From Geomonas sp. Red32 (GTDB lineage: Bacteria > Desulfobacterota > Desulfuromonadia > Geobacterales > Geobacteraceae): a stretch of 64,000 bases of DNA. This document shows, piece by piece, positions 7,698 through 15,904 of this stretch. The DNA lies in contig NZ_JAKLOY010000011.1 in assembly GCF_023652955.1 (NCBI RefSeq), forward strand, positions 119,742 to 183,741, read 5' to 3'. How positions within the stretch are numbered: the stretch's first letter is position 1; each line of letters begins with the position of its first letter. The notes under the pieces were generated by a model that was not told where the DNA came from, searched no databases, and saw only the letters and a list, made by a program, of their open reading frames with translations. A program made the position numbers and the translations under genes.

Positions 7698-10268
7698 ATG
7701 CCTGCCACGCATGCCGTCTCCAGTCAGCTACGTTTGGTGAACGCTGCCCTCTTTCCGCTCACCACGCTCCTCCTAACCGTCCTTTGCGCCGTCGTCACCA
7801 CAGCCAACATCATGCAGGGGCTCCCGCTCCCCCTCAACCTGGCGGTTTTGGCCTACGGCGCGGCGATCTTCTGGATGCACCAGGAGTCGCGCAAGGGACG
7901 CATCCGGGTACTTTCGTTCTACCTCGCCACCCTGGCCGTATTGGACACCAGCTGGTTCTTCAACGCGGGGTCCCAGGGCAGCGTGGCGTACTTCTTCTTC
8001 GCCGCCGGCCTCATCCCCATCATCTTCTTCGAGGGTGCCACCCAGGTTTCCCTCTTCCTGCTGGTGCCCGCCAACGGCTGCGTCCTGCTCGCCATCGAGG
8101 CCTACTCACCCGAGAAGATCGTCCCCTATCCCACCGCGGCGGCGCGGCTGCTCGACCTCTCCACCGGCTTCATCTTCAGCACGCTCACCGCGGGAGCCTT
8201 CGTCTGGGCCGTCCTTCTCGTCCTCAAAAAGGAACTGGCCGAAAGAGTCACTGCCGAGGAGGCTCTTGTCCAAAGCGAGGAGCGCTACCGTGCCCTGGCG
8301 ACGGTAACCTCCAAGGTGCTCTACCGGATGAGTCCGGACTGGAGCGAGATGTACTACCTCAACGGCAACCGTTTCCTGACCGGCACCGAATCCCCCCGCA
8401 CCGGCTGGATGGAAACCTACATACCTCCCTGCGACCGCGACCTGCTGGCCGCCGCCATCAGGGAAACCGTCGAGCAGGCCCGCCCCTTCCATCTCGAGCA
8501 CCGGGTCTTCCGGATCGACGGTACCGAGGGATGGGTATCCTCGCGCGCCGTTCCGCTGTTCGACGAAAACGGGGATATCGTCGAGTGGGTAGGCGGGGCC
8601 TCCGACATAACGGATCGCAAGGAACACGAGGAAAGGATCCGGCGGCAGAACACCCTCCTGATGGGAATCGACCGCATCCTCAGGGCCTCCTTCACCGCCA
8701 GCGAAACCGAACTGTGCAAGCTTTGCCTGGAGGTCGCGGAGAAGGTGACCGCAAGCAGCTACGGGTTCATCGGCGAGATTGTGAAAGGTGGCGTGCTGGC
8801 CAATTTGGAGATCAGCCAGCGGGCAATCGAAGAGTGCGGAGGGGCTTCACCTTTCGACCCGCAAAACCCTCTTTTCCCGGTCCGCGGCCTCTTCGGGCAC
8901 GCACTCGGTCAGAGCGAGGCATTTTTTACCAACTCTCCCTCCACCCACGCGGCATTCAGTGGTCTTCCCGGCGGGCACCCTCCGGTTGCCGCCTTCCTGG
9001 GGGTTCCGGTCAGGGACGGCGAGCGGATCATCGGAGTCATCGCCCTGGCCAAGCGGGAGGGGGGATACGACGAACAGGACCTGGAGACCATGAACGCCCT
9101 CTCCGCCGTAGCCGGCGAAGCTTTCACCAGGAAGCGGGCCGAGGATTCCCTGCGCGAAAGCCAGCTGCGCCTGATGCTGGCTCTGGACGGCGGGAAGATG
9201 GGGTTGTGCGAATTCGACCTGGAAAGCCGCGAGGCCACCTGGAGTCCCCTGGAGTACGAGCTCATGGGGCTGCCGGTGGGCGATGGGCACCCCTCGGTGG
9301 AGACCTTCTTCAGCCGCGTTCACCCCGAGGACCTTGACCTGCTGAGATCGTCCATCAGATCGGCCTTGAAGCAGTGCCGCAACTGGGAACACGAGTTCCG
9401 GATACTTTTACCGGGCGGGGAGGTCCGGTGGCTGATGGGGGCCGGCCATGTACTGATGAACGCCGAGGGGAAGGCGGTCAAGATGGTCGGGGTCAACTAC
9501 GACATCACCGAGCGCAAGCTGATCGAGCAGGAGCTAAGACTGACCCACGACACCCTCGAGCACCGGGTCCTGGAGCGGACCGTCGAGCTGCGCGCCCTCA
9601 ACCGGGAGCTGGAATCCTTCTGCTACTCGGTAACCCACGAGCTGGGGGCACCTTTGCGCGGCATGAACTGTTTCGCGAACATCCTTCTCGAGGAACACCG
9701 GGACAAGCTGGACCAGGATGGGGTGGAGCACCTGGTGAGGATCAGCTCGGCGGCGGGGAGGATGGGCTCCCTCATCGAGGACCTCTTGAAGCTTTCCCGG
9801 GTGACCCGCCGGAAGCTCGTCCGCGAAAACGTCTCCTTGAGCGACGTCGCGTCCCGGGTCGCCGGCGAACTGAGCGGCCAGGCCCCCGAGCGGGAGGTGG
9901 AGATCACCGTCCCCGCGGGGATCGAAGGGGAATGGGACCCGGCCTTAGCCGAGCTCGCCCTCCAGAATCTGCTGGGAAACGCCTGGAAGTACACCCGCAA
10001 GACCGCGACCCCGAAAATCGAATTCGGCTGTCTTTCCGGCCACTTCCCGGTCGTCTACTACGTGCGGGACAACGGGATCGGGTTCGACATGACCTACGCG
10101 GACAAGATATTCCTCCCCTTCGAGAGGCTGCACCGGACCGGAGAGTACGAGGGGACCGGCATCGGGCTCGCCACCGTGCAGCGGGTGATCACCATGCACG
10201 GCGGAAAGATCTGGGCCGAGGCCGAACCGGGCCAGGGAGCCACCTTCTACTTCACCGGGGGATGCTGA
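7698..10268 (+). CDS. Membrane-associated hybrid PAS/GAF sensor histidine kinase
   Basis: The protein is 856 residues from the ATG at 7698 (GGGGAATCAAG upstream); an earlier in-frame ATG adds 35 residues lacking pattern. Residues ~15-180 contain five or six hydrophobic helices, so the sensor input is in the membrane. These are followed by a PAS/PAC domain (ending WVGGASDITDRKEHEE), a GAF domain (~335-495) and a second PAS/PAC domain (GVNYDITERKLIEQEL). A coiled linker leads to HisKA with the phospho-acceptor His647 in SVTHELGAPLRGM. The ATPase domain has an N box (LQNLLGNAWKYTRK), a G1 box (DNGIGFD) and a G2 box (GTGIGLATVQRV). No receiver domain or adjacent regulator gene is present, so it is an orphan kinase. 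Confidence 0.92.
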   Translation: MPATHAVSSQLRLVNAALFPLTTLLLTVLCAVVTTANIMQGLPLPLNLAVLAYGAAIFWMHQESRKGRIRVLSFYLATLAVLDTSWFFNAGSQGSVAYFFFAAGLIPIIFFEGATQVSLFLLVPANGCVLLAIEAYSPEKIVPYPTAAARLLDLSTGFIFSTLTAGAFVWAVLLVLKKELAERVTAEEALVQSEERYRALATVTSKVLYRMSPDWSEMYYLNGNRFLTGTESPRTGWMETYIPPCDRDLLAAAIRETVEQARPFHLEHRVFRIDGTEGWVSSRAVPLFDENGDIVEWVGGASDITDRKEHEERIRRQNTLLMGIDRILRASFTASETELCKLCLEVAEKVTASSYGFIGEIVKGGVLANLEISQRAIEECGGASPFDPQNPLFPVRGLFGHALGQSEAFFTNSPSTHAAFSGLPGGHPPVAAFLGVPVRDGERIIGVIALAKREGGYDEQDLETMNALSAVAGEAFTRKRAEDSLRESQLRLMLALDGGKMGLCEFDLESREATWSPLEYELMGLPVGDGHPSVETFFSRVHPEDLDLLRSSIRSALKQCRNWEHEFRILLPGGEVRWLMGAGHVLMNAEGKAVKMVGVNYDITERKLIEQELRLTHDTLEHRVLERTVELRALNRELESFCYSVTHELGAPLRGMNCFANILLEEHRDKLDQDGVEHLVRISSAAGRMGSLIEDLLKLSRVTRRKLVRENVSLSDVASRVAGELSGQAPEREVEITVPAGIEGEWDPALAELALQNLLGNAWKYTRKTATPKIEFGCLSGHFPVVYYVRDNGIGFDMTYADKIFLPFERLHRTGEYEGTGIGLATVQRVITMHGGKIWAEAEPGQGATFYFTGGC

Positions 10269-10786
10269 TCCTCGTTTCCCTCCTTTGGTTGCACGACGAC
10301 GAGCACCACCTCAGCCGGTGACGAAGGCTTGGGAGCCGGCATCGTATAATTCCCCTTTTGCAGATCGATCTCTTTGCCGTCCGCCGTCCTGACGGTCACC
10401 GCGATTCCTTTCGGGATCCTGGTACGCTCCGGTTGTATCTCCAGGGTCAGCGGCGTCCCGGCGGGGAGGCTGGAGGTGATCTTCAGCCGCCATTCCTGGC
10501 GGGGAGCCAGCGCCCTGATATCGCCCCGCATCTCGCGCAGGGACGGTTTCCAGCCGGGATGGAGCACCACCGCGCTAATGTAGGGCTCCCCCATGTCCGC
10601 GTTGAGGTTCCCCGGCGAGACCGTGTCGTAGGCGTTGTCGTACCCGTCGGTCGCCTTGGGATGCTCCCCGATCACCACGTAATCGTAAAGCGCCCCGCTG
10701 GAAACCCGCACGCTGGCGGTCACCGGCTGGTAACCCATGGCGGGCGCCAAGGCGAGGGTCATCATAATGAGGGCTGTCGGTAACAT
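10247..10786 (-). CDS. Small secreted protein of unknown function
   Basis: This 179-residue protein begins with a probable signal peptide (MLPTALIMMTLALAPAMG) after AAGGGAGACGAACCGG. The body looks beta-rich and contains DNAYDTVSPGNLN and PEVVLVVVQP-like strands, with a Pro-rich end. It overlaps the convergent sensor kinase by 22 bases at their 3' ends. No family was recognised. The layout (strand-rich, about 160 mature residues) would fit a periplasmic or extracellular binding protein, but that is inference. Confidence 0.65.
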   Translation of the reverse strand: MLPTALIMMTLALAPAMGYQPVTASVRVSSGALYDYVVIGEHPKATDGYDNAYDTVSPGNLNADMGEPYISAVVLHPGWKPSLREMRGDIRALAPRQEWRLKITSSLPAGTPLTLEIQPERTRIPKGIAVTVRTADGKEIDLQKGNYTMPAPKPSSPAEVVLVVVQPKEGNEDQHPPVK

Positions 10787-10970
10787 CCGGTTCGTCTCCC
10801 TTGGCTGTCAGTGTACCGGGCAAGAGGGTTTACATTTTCCGTGCCCACTCCGGCGCGGAAAAAGTGACAGTAAAATCGATGACTTGATTTGTGGCAAGGG
10901 TGAGAGGATTCCCTCTGCTGCGTTAAATGACCGCTAACGCGCGGTGAAAACACCCCACTGATTTTAGAAG

Positions 10971-11017
10971 GGGGAGAGGGTTCCCTCCCCTTCAAGGGGA
11001 GGGACAGGGTGAGGATG
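10971..11017. repeat. Intergenic palindrome, type A
   Basis: CCCTCCCCTTCAAGGGGAGGG forms a hairpin followed by ACAGGGTGAGGATGGGG. It belongs to the G/C-rich hairpin family scattered through the acyl-CoA region and sits 27 bases past the stop of the CoA-transferase operon, where it could act in termination or message stability. Confidence 0.7.
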
Positions 11018-11043
11018 GGGATGGGGGTCCGTTCCGATGGGGC

Positions 11044-11865
11044 CTACGCCGGTTTCACCTTGGGGATGAAGATCTGCTCCGGATCGAGGACCTCGTGGAT
11101 CAGGTGGAGCTCCTCCCTGGTGGGAGGGAGCGTTTCCCCGGAGACGCGGCTGATGTCGAGGTCGAAGTGGCACATCTCGCGGATCTCTTCCGGGCTCTTG
11201 CCGGGGTGACAGGTGTCGAGGTAGATCCTGCCGGTCTCGTCGTCGAAGCGGAAGACGCCGGCGGTGCTGATCACGGCGGAGGGGCCGCCCCGGTAGGCGG
11301 AGCCGTAGAGCTCGCGGCGGTGGACGAACTCCCCTTCCGGCCACTTCTTCACCCGCCACCCGGGGCTCGTGATGTAGCTCACCCGCGGGGTGAAGCGCCG
11401 CTTCTCGTGCACCATGATGAAGACGGTCCGCTTGGCAAAGGAGTTGATGTCCGGGTTGCCGCCGCTCCCGGTGAGTCTCAGCTCCGGGTTCAGATAGTCG
11501 CCGATGCAGGTGGTGTTGACGTTGCCGTATTCATCCACCTCCGCTCCCCCGAGGAACCCGAGATCGACATAACCGCGCTGGGCGATGCTGAAGGCGTCGT
11601 TCAACCCGGAGGCGCGGGAGGCCCCCATCTCGCAGCGGGCATCCCCTACCGAGGTCGGGATCTGGGGCGGCCGGCCGTCCAAGGTCCCCGCCTCGAAGAT
11701 CAGCTTGAGGTTAGGGGCGTGGGTCTTCTGGGCCAGCATGATGGCAACCATGGGAAGCCCCGTCCCGGCGAAGACGATCTCGTTGTCCTGGACCTCGCGG
11801 GCGGCCGCGCAGCAGAGAAGATCCGCCAGCCCGAACTCTTCCGGTTTCGCATATTCACTGGTCAT
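11044..11865 (-). CDS. gctB: CoA-transferase subunit B (glutaconate CoA-transferase type)
   Basis: This 273-residue protein is the beta subunit of a class I CoA-transferase of the glutaconate type. The catalytic glutamate is probably that in LIFEAGTLDG, the equivalent of the (S)ENG motif. Other family features include FAGTGLPMVA near the N-terminus and FLGGAEVDEYGNVNTT. The ATG lies one base after the stop of subunit A (TGA-G-ATG), so translation is coupled. The enzyme would activate an organic acid by moving CoA from a donor such as acetyl- or succinyl-CoA. Given the neighbouring beta-oxidation genes, a short or branched acyl substrate is inferred. Confidence 0.88.
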   Translation of the reverse strand: MTSEYAKPEEFGLADLLCCAAAREVQDNEIVFAGTGLPMVAIMLAQKTHAPNLKLIFEAGTLDGRPPQIPTSVGDARCEMGASRASGLNDAFSIAQRGYVDLGFLGGAEVDEYGNVNTTCIGDYLNPELRLTGSGGNPDINSFAKRTVFIMVHEKRRFTPRVSYITSPGWRVKKWPEGEFVHRRELYGSAYRGGPSAVISTAGVFRFDDETGRIYLDTCHPGKSPEEIREMCHFDLDISRVSGETLPPTREELHLIHEVLDPEQIFIPKVKPA

Positions 11866-11866
11866 C

Positions 11867-12832
11867 TCATGCCCCCCTCTTCACGCTGGTCGAGTAGTTG
11901 ACGGCGGTGTTGGCCTTCAGGTTCAGCATCCGCGGCCAGCCAAGTTTCTCCAGGTAGCTCATGTGGTCCTGACCGTAGATCCACTCCTTGGCGAAGGCGT
12001 CAAACCCTTCCTGGGTGCGGGTCTTGCCGTAGAAATCCTTCAGGAAGGCGCCGTCCACGTCGTAGCGCCCGAACATCCCGGTGGGATGGGCTCCGAACGG
12101 GACCTCGACGATGTGATCAACCTCGAAGCTCGTTATGGTGTTACGGTCGGCTTCCCGGCGCAGGTACTCCTCGGGGACGATCTCTTCGGCCATGACGATG
12201 GTGATATCCGCGGCGCGGGCCGCCTCGGGATCCGAGTAGTACTGGCCGGACACCCGGACGGTCCCCTCCTCCCCCACCTGCTGCACGCACATGACCGCCA
12301 CGTCCACCTTGGCCGCCGGGACCAGCACCTGCGGCCCGGCGTCGAAGAAGGGATCGTGGCTGAAGACGTACTTCTGCTTGGGAAACCTCTTCCCGTCCCT
12401 GAGCCCCGCCCGCCCGAGGGTGTCGTACTCGGGGTTATGGATATCGGTCCCGAGGGAGGTCTGGGTCACCGCGTAGGGAGCACCCGAGGCCGCCGCGGTG
12501 AAGCGGAAGAGCATCTCCGCGTGGCTGTAATCCTCGACCAGGATCTCCTTGCTTCCCACCTTGCGCGACAGGTTGGCGCCGTACTTCCCGTAGAGCTCGT
12601 GCCCCACCCAGCAGGACTCCCAGATGTCCACGCACCCCGCGCCGACCAGGAACTCGGTCTGGGGGCCGCCGTTCACCTCGATGAGGTGCAGCCCCTTCCG
12701 GTGCTGGCGGATCAGCTCGTAAATGATGGCGAACGGCCGTCGCCAGATGGTGAAGCCGGAGAAGGTGAGGCTGGAGCCATCCTTGATGATCTCCGCCGCC
12801 TGTTGCAGGGTAATGCGCTTGCTGTTGCCCAT
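11867..12832 (-). CDS. gctA: CoA-transferase subunit A (glutaconate CoA-transferase type)
   Basis: The alpha subunit is 321 residues from the ATG at 12832, preceded by CAAAGGAGGGAGACG; an upstream extension of the frame runs through a hairpin repeat and is rejected. Family features are the GxxLxFxGF-like segment SSLTFSGFTIWRRP, then VNGGPQTEFLVGAG and the C-terminal part with FEVDHIVEVPFGAHPTG. It forms a heteromeric enzyme with the next gene. Its promoter must lie in the repeat-rich gap upstream or in the transcript of the acyl-CoA dehydrogenase gene 217 bases away. Confidence 0.88.
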   Translation of the reverse strand: MGNSKRITLQQAAEIIKDGSSLTFSGFTIWRRPFAIIYELIRQHRKGLHLIEVNGGPQTEFLVGAGCVDIWESCWVGHELYGKYGANLSRKVGSKEILVEDYSHAEMLFRFTAAASGAPYAVTQTSLGTDIHNPEYDTLGRAGLRDGKRFPKQKYVFSHDPFFDAGPQVLVPAAKVDVAVMCVQQVGEEGTVRVSGQYYSDPEAARAADITIVMAEEIVPEEYLRREADRNTITSFEVDHIVEVPFGAHPTGMFGRYDVDGAFLKDFYGKTRTQEGFDAFAKEWIYGQDHMSYLEKLGWPRMLNLKANTAVNYSTSVKRGA

Positions 12833-12897
12833 CGTCTCCCTCCTTTGAAATCTCTCTGCCTGCCGCAGCCGCCCATTTAAAGAATCCCCCTTGAACT

Positions 12898-13012
12898 GGA
12901 TCCCCCTCCCCCCTCGAGGGGGAGGGCCGGGGTGGGGGGGAGGCTGGCTGTGGCACTCCGTGGACGCTTCCCCCACCCCCTCGCCCCCTCCCTCCAGGGG
13001 AGGGGGGATGGT
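12898..13012. repeat. Two type A palindromes in opposite orientation
   Basis: CCCTCCCCCCTCGAGGGGGAGGG (two hairpin arms of about 10 bases) is followed at ~12970-13010 by an inverted copy with CCCCTCCCTCCAGGGGAGGGG. Together they fill most of the gap between the CoA-transferase and acyl-CoA dehydrogenase genes. Confidence 0.75.
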
Positions 13013-13049
13013 GGATCAAGGGGGAGATTGGCGGCCTGGCGCCTCTGCT

Positions 13050-14207
13050 TCAGTTGAAGTTTCTCAGAATCTCCCGCGAGATGATCACCCGCTGGATCTC
13101 GTTGGTTCCCTCGTAGATGGCGGTGATGCGGGCGTCGCGGGCGTAGCGCTCGACCGGGAAGTCGGCCGTGTAGCCGTAGCCGCCGAGCATCTGGACCGCC
13201 TTGTAGCACGCCTTGTTGGCCGCCTCGGTGGCGAACATCTTGGCCATGGAAGCTTCTTTCGCGAATGACTTCCCGCTCTGCTTCCGGAAGGCGGCATTCA
13301 TCAAGAGGAGCCGCGCCGCCTCCAGTTCGGTGTATCCATCGGCGACCATCCACTGCAACGCCTGGAAGTTGCTGATCTTCTGCCCGAACTGGGAGCGCTC
13401 GGTGGAGTACTTCGTGGCGTAGTCCATGGCGGCAAGGCCGACCCCCAGGGCCAGCGAGCCGATGCCGATTCGTCCCCCGGCGAGTTCGGCCACCGCGGTC
13501 CTGAAGCCGTCGTTCGGTTTCCCCATCATGGCGCTCTTGGGAACCCGGCAGTCCTGGAAGATCACCTCGTTGGTGGCCGAGGCGTGCTGCCCCATCTTCT
13601 TCTCCTCCTTGCCGATCACGAGCCCCGGAGTCCCCGCCTCGACAAGGAAGCAGCTGATCCCCTTTCCTTTGGGCGCCTCGCGGTCGGTGACCGCCCAGAC
13701 GATGAAGACGCCCGCGTAGGGGGCCGAAGTGATGAAGATCTTGGAGCCGTTGAGTATGTAGGAATCGCCGTCGTCGACCGCCTGGGTACACATACCCGCG
13801 GGATCCGACCCGGCGCAGTTTTCGGTCAGGGCGAAGCTTGCGGCGGCGAACTCGCCGGAACAGATCTTGGGGATGTAGGCGTTTTTCTGGGCCTCGCTGC
13901 CGATCGTCTGGATGACCTCGGCGGCCATGTTGTTGACCGAAACAGTGACCGCGGTGGAAGCGCAGGCGCGGGCGATCTCGGTCATGGCGACGCTGAAGGC
14001 GACCGTGCCGGCCTGCGAGCCTCCGAACTCCTCCCGCACGTTCAACCCCATGAAGCCAAGCTCGGCCAGCTTCTTGAGGTTGGATAGCATGAGGCTGCGG
14101 TCGCCCCCCTCGTCCAGTTGGGCCGCCACCGGTTCGAGTTCCGCGCGAGCGAAGTCGCGGGCGGTATCCTGGATCAGTTTCTGCTCCTCGTTGAGTTCAA
14201 GATGCAT
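13050..14207 (-). CDS. Acyl-CoA dehydrogenase (short-chain type)
   Basis: This FAD-dependent acyl-CoA dehydrogenase has 385 residues, normal for the family. It shows the signatures FALTENCAGSDPAGM (FAD and substrate loop), GGRIGIGSLALGVG, and QMLGGYGYTADFPVERY ahead of the C-terminal motif IYEGTNEIQR. Glu366 in IYEGT is the expected catalytic base for butyryl/short-chain enzymes. AATAAGGGAGGCGACG precedes the ATG. It would introduce the alpha-beta double bond of a short straight or branched acyl-CoA and pass electrons to an electron-transfer flavoprotein. ETF genes are not in the window; the Fe-S oxidoreductase nearby is the likely exit to quinone. Confidence 0.93.
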   Translation of the reverse strand: MHLELNEEQKLIQDTARDFARAELEPVAAQLDEGGDRSLMLSNLKKLAELGFMGLNVREEFGGSQAGTVAFSVAMTEIARACASTAVTVSVNNMAAEVIQTIGSEAQKNAYIPKICSGEFAAASFALTENCAGSDPAGMCTQAVDDGDSYILNGSKIFITSAPYAGVFIVWAVTDREAPKGKGISCFLVEAGTPGLVIGKEEKKMGQHASATNEVIFQDCRVPKSAMMGKPNDGFRTAVAELAGGRIGIGSLALGVGLAAMDYATKYSTERSQFGQKISNFQALQWMVADGYTELEAARLLLMNAAFRKQSGKSFAKEASMAKMFATEAANKACYKAVQMLGGYGYTADFPVERYARDARITAIYEGTNEIQRVIISREILRNFN

Positions 14208-14280
14208 CGTCGCCTCCCTTATTAATTCGTGCTCGCTACTGACTTGCTTTCGTGCGCCATTCCCTCACCCCGTTACCCCT

Positions 14281-15123
14281 CTAGGCCCCCGCTACGGCGA
14301 CAATGGGGATATCGCGCTCCTGTGCCCAGGCCTCCCACTCTTGCGAGCTCCGGGCAAGAAACGCCTCCCGGTAATCGGCCGCACCCGTAGCCGACAGCTC
14401 GACGTCGAGCCGTGACTTGAAGTGCGGTTCCAGAGCCGCCACCGCCACCCACCCCTCGCGGGCCTGATAGATGTTGTACTCGGGAATACCTCCGCCAAGA
14501 ACCGCGCCTGCCGCGGTGGCGCCGTAGCGAAGAGGCTCCGCCATGCGCGCGGCCGCCTCCGACAGCGCGACCTCCGCGTACCCGCCCCCCTGCCCTTGCT
14601 CGCGCGCCAGCAGCAGCGACAGCGCCGCGGAAATAGTCTCCTCAGCCCCCGCCATGTCGGCCATGAGCGTGCGCGGCATCTGGGGCGGCGCGATGAGGCC
14701 GAGATTCGCCTGGTAGGTCAGATCGTGCCCGGCCTCGTTCTCACGGGGAGCGGGAAATCCGACGATGGCGACCTGGCAGAGACGGGGGAAACGCCGATGC
14801 AGGGTTTCGAAGTCGAGCGAGAGCCGGGCGAGCGCGGCAGGCCGGTTGGCGGTTATCAGGAGGTCGGCCCCCTCAAGGAGCGCATCCAGCTCGCGGCGCC
14901 CGTCCACGCCCTTCAGGTCGATGGTCGCCACCTCCTGCCCCTCGGCCATGTCCCGGTACCACCCTTCGTGGTAGCTTCGCATCGGATCACCAGCGGGAGG
15001 CTCGACCTTCACCACCTCGGCCCCGAGCTGGCGGAACCGCTGGGCGGCTGCCGGGCCGGGAAGATTCAAGGCGAGGTTGACGACCCGCAGGCCGGAGAGA
15101 GGCTTATTCGCTTCATTGGTCAT
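14281..15123 (-). CDS. Class III CoA-transferase-like protein (CaiB/BaiF family), short
   Basis: This 280-residue protein has the CaiB/BaiF N-terminal signature (LSGLRVVNLALNLPGPAAAQ, then LGAEVVKVEPPAGDPMR). The segment GHDLTYQANLGLI carries the expected catalytic Asp, and LSLLLAREQGQGGGYAEVAL is also typical. At 280 residues it is ~80-120 shorter than normal; the loss is at the C-terminus, where it ends IPIVAVAGA. It may still be a racemase/transferase-like enzyme or a compact variant. AAAGAGGAGCCGCC precedes the ATG. It sits between the acyl-CoA dehydrogenase and the corrinoid adenosyltransferase, 15 bases from the latter, in the same transcript direction. Confidence 0.8.
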   Translation of the reverse strand: MTNEANKPLSGLRVVNLALNLPGPAAAQRFRQLGAEVVKVEPPAGDPMRSYHEGWYRDMAEGQEVATIDLKGVDGRRELDALLEGADLLITANRPAALARLSLDFETLHRRFPRLCQVAIVGFPAPRENEAGHDLTYQANLGLIAPPQMPRTLMADMAGAEETISAALSLLLAREQGQGGGYAEVALSEAAARMAEPLRYGATAAGAVLGGGIPEYNIYQAREGWVAVAALEPHFKSRLDVELSATGAADYREAFLARSSQEWEAWAQERDIPIVAVAGA

Positions 15124-15138
15124 GGCGGCTCCTCTTTT

Positions 15139-15699
15139 TCACATCTCGATGCCGACTCGCGCCGGAACGCCCTGGCGGAAGTAATGTTTCACCTCCCGCA
15201 TTTCGGTCACCAGGTCGGCTGCTTCCATCACCCGCTCGTCCGCGCTGCGTCCGGTCAGCACCAGTTCGACCCCTCCGGGTTTGGCGGCGATAAGGGCGAG
15301 GATCTCGTCGACCGTGACCAGGTCGAACCAGGCAGCGCCGTTGATCTCGTCCACGATGACCAAGTCATACTGCCCGCAGGCGAGCGCCTTGTGCGCGAGA
15401 TCGAGCGCCAGCCGGGCCTGCGACAGGTCCTCCGGATGGGGATTACCCTTCGTTACCCAGCCGTCGCGGCCGGTCCGGTGAATGGTGAGGTTCGGGAAGA
15501 GCCGTTCCGCGGCCACGTGCTCGCCGTAATCGCCGCTCCCCTTCATGAACTGGACGATGCAGACCTTCAGCTCCCTCCCGACTGCACGGAGAGCGAGCCC
15601 CAGCGATGCCGTCGTTTTCCCCTTCCCGTTTCCGGTATAGACCTGCACCTGTCCACCGCGCTGCTTCATCTTGGCCTCCGCTGGGTCAGCCACTTTCAT
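15139..15699 (-). CDS. cobO: Corrinoid (cob(I)alamin) adenosyltransferase, CobO/BtuR type
   Basis: The 186-residue protein carries the CobA/CobO P-loop TGNGKGKTTASLGLA, then VCIVQFMKG, the strand YDLVIVDEIN, VELVLTGR and the C-terminal ARVGIEM. It transfers the adenosyl group of ATP to reduced corrinoid to make adenosylcobalamin. The nearest consumer is the B12-dependent mutase at 24.7-27.9 kb, which explains its place in a fatty-acyl cluster. The ATG at 15699 is used; a TTG at 15720 (7 residues longer) with GGGGGAAG upstream is an equally possible start, but its site is part of a hairpin repeat. Confidence 0.92.
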   Translation of the reverse strand: MKVADPAEAKMKQRGGQVQVYTGNGKGKTTASLGLALRAVGRELKVCIVQFMKGSGDYGEHVAAERLFPNLTIHRTGRDGWVTKGNPHPEDLSQARLALDLAHKALACGQYDLVIVDEINGAAWFDLVTVDEILALIAAKPGGVELVLTGRSADERVMEAADLVTEMREVKHYFRQGVPARVGIEM

Positions 15700-15723
15700 G
15701 ACCGCCCTATTTTTCCTCAATAC

Positions 15724-15902
15724 TCTTCCCCCTCCCCTTGAGGGAGGGGGTCAGGGGGTGGGGGAGGCCTCAACAGAGGATGAAGCCGGCCTCTGCTGAA
15801 ATCCCCCCTGTCCCCCCTTCGCAAAGGGGGGAACCCGATGCCCGCATTTCCTATCGTTCCCCCTCCCCTTGAGGGAGGGGGTCAGGGGGTGGGGGAGGCC
15901 TG
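15724..15902. repeat. Composite of palindromes A-B-A
   Basis: Two nearly identical type A units (CCCCTCCCCTTGAGGGAGGG followed by GGTCAGGGGGTGGGGGAGGCC) at 15724-15769 and 15855-15902 flank a type B unit (CCCCCCTTCGCAAAGGGGGG) at about 15799-15836. The A-spacer-B part has a close relative at 19410-19520. Confidence 0.85.
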
Positions 15903-15904
15903 CC

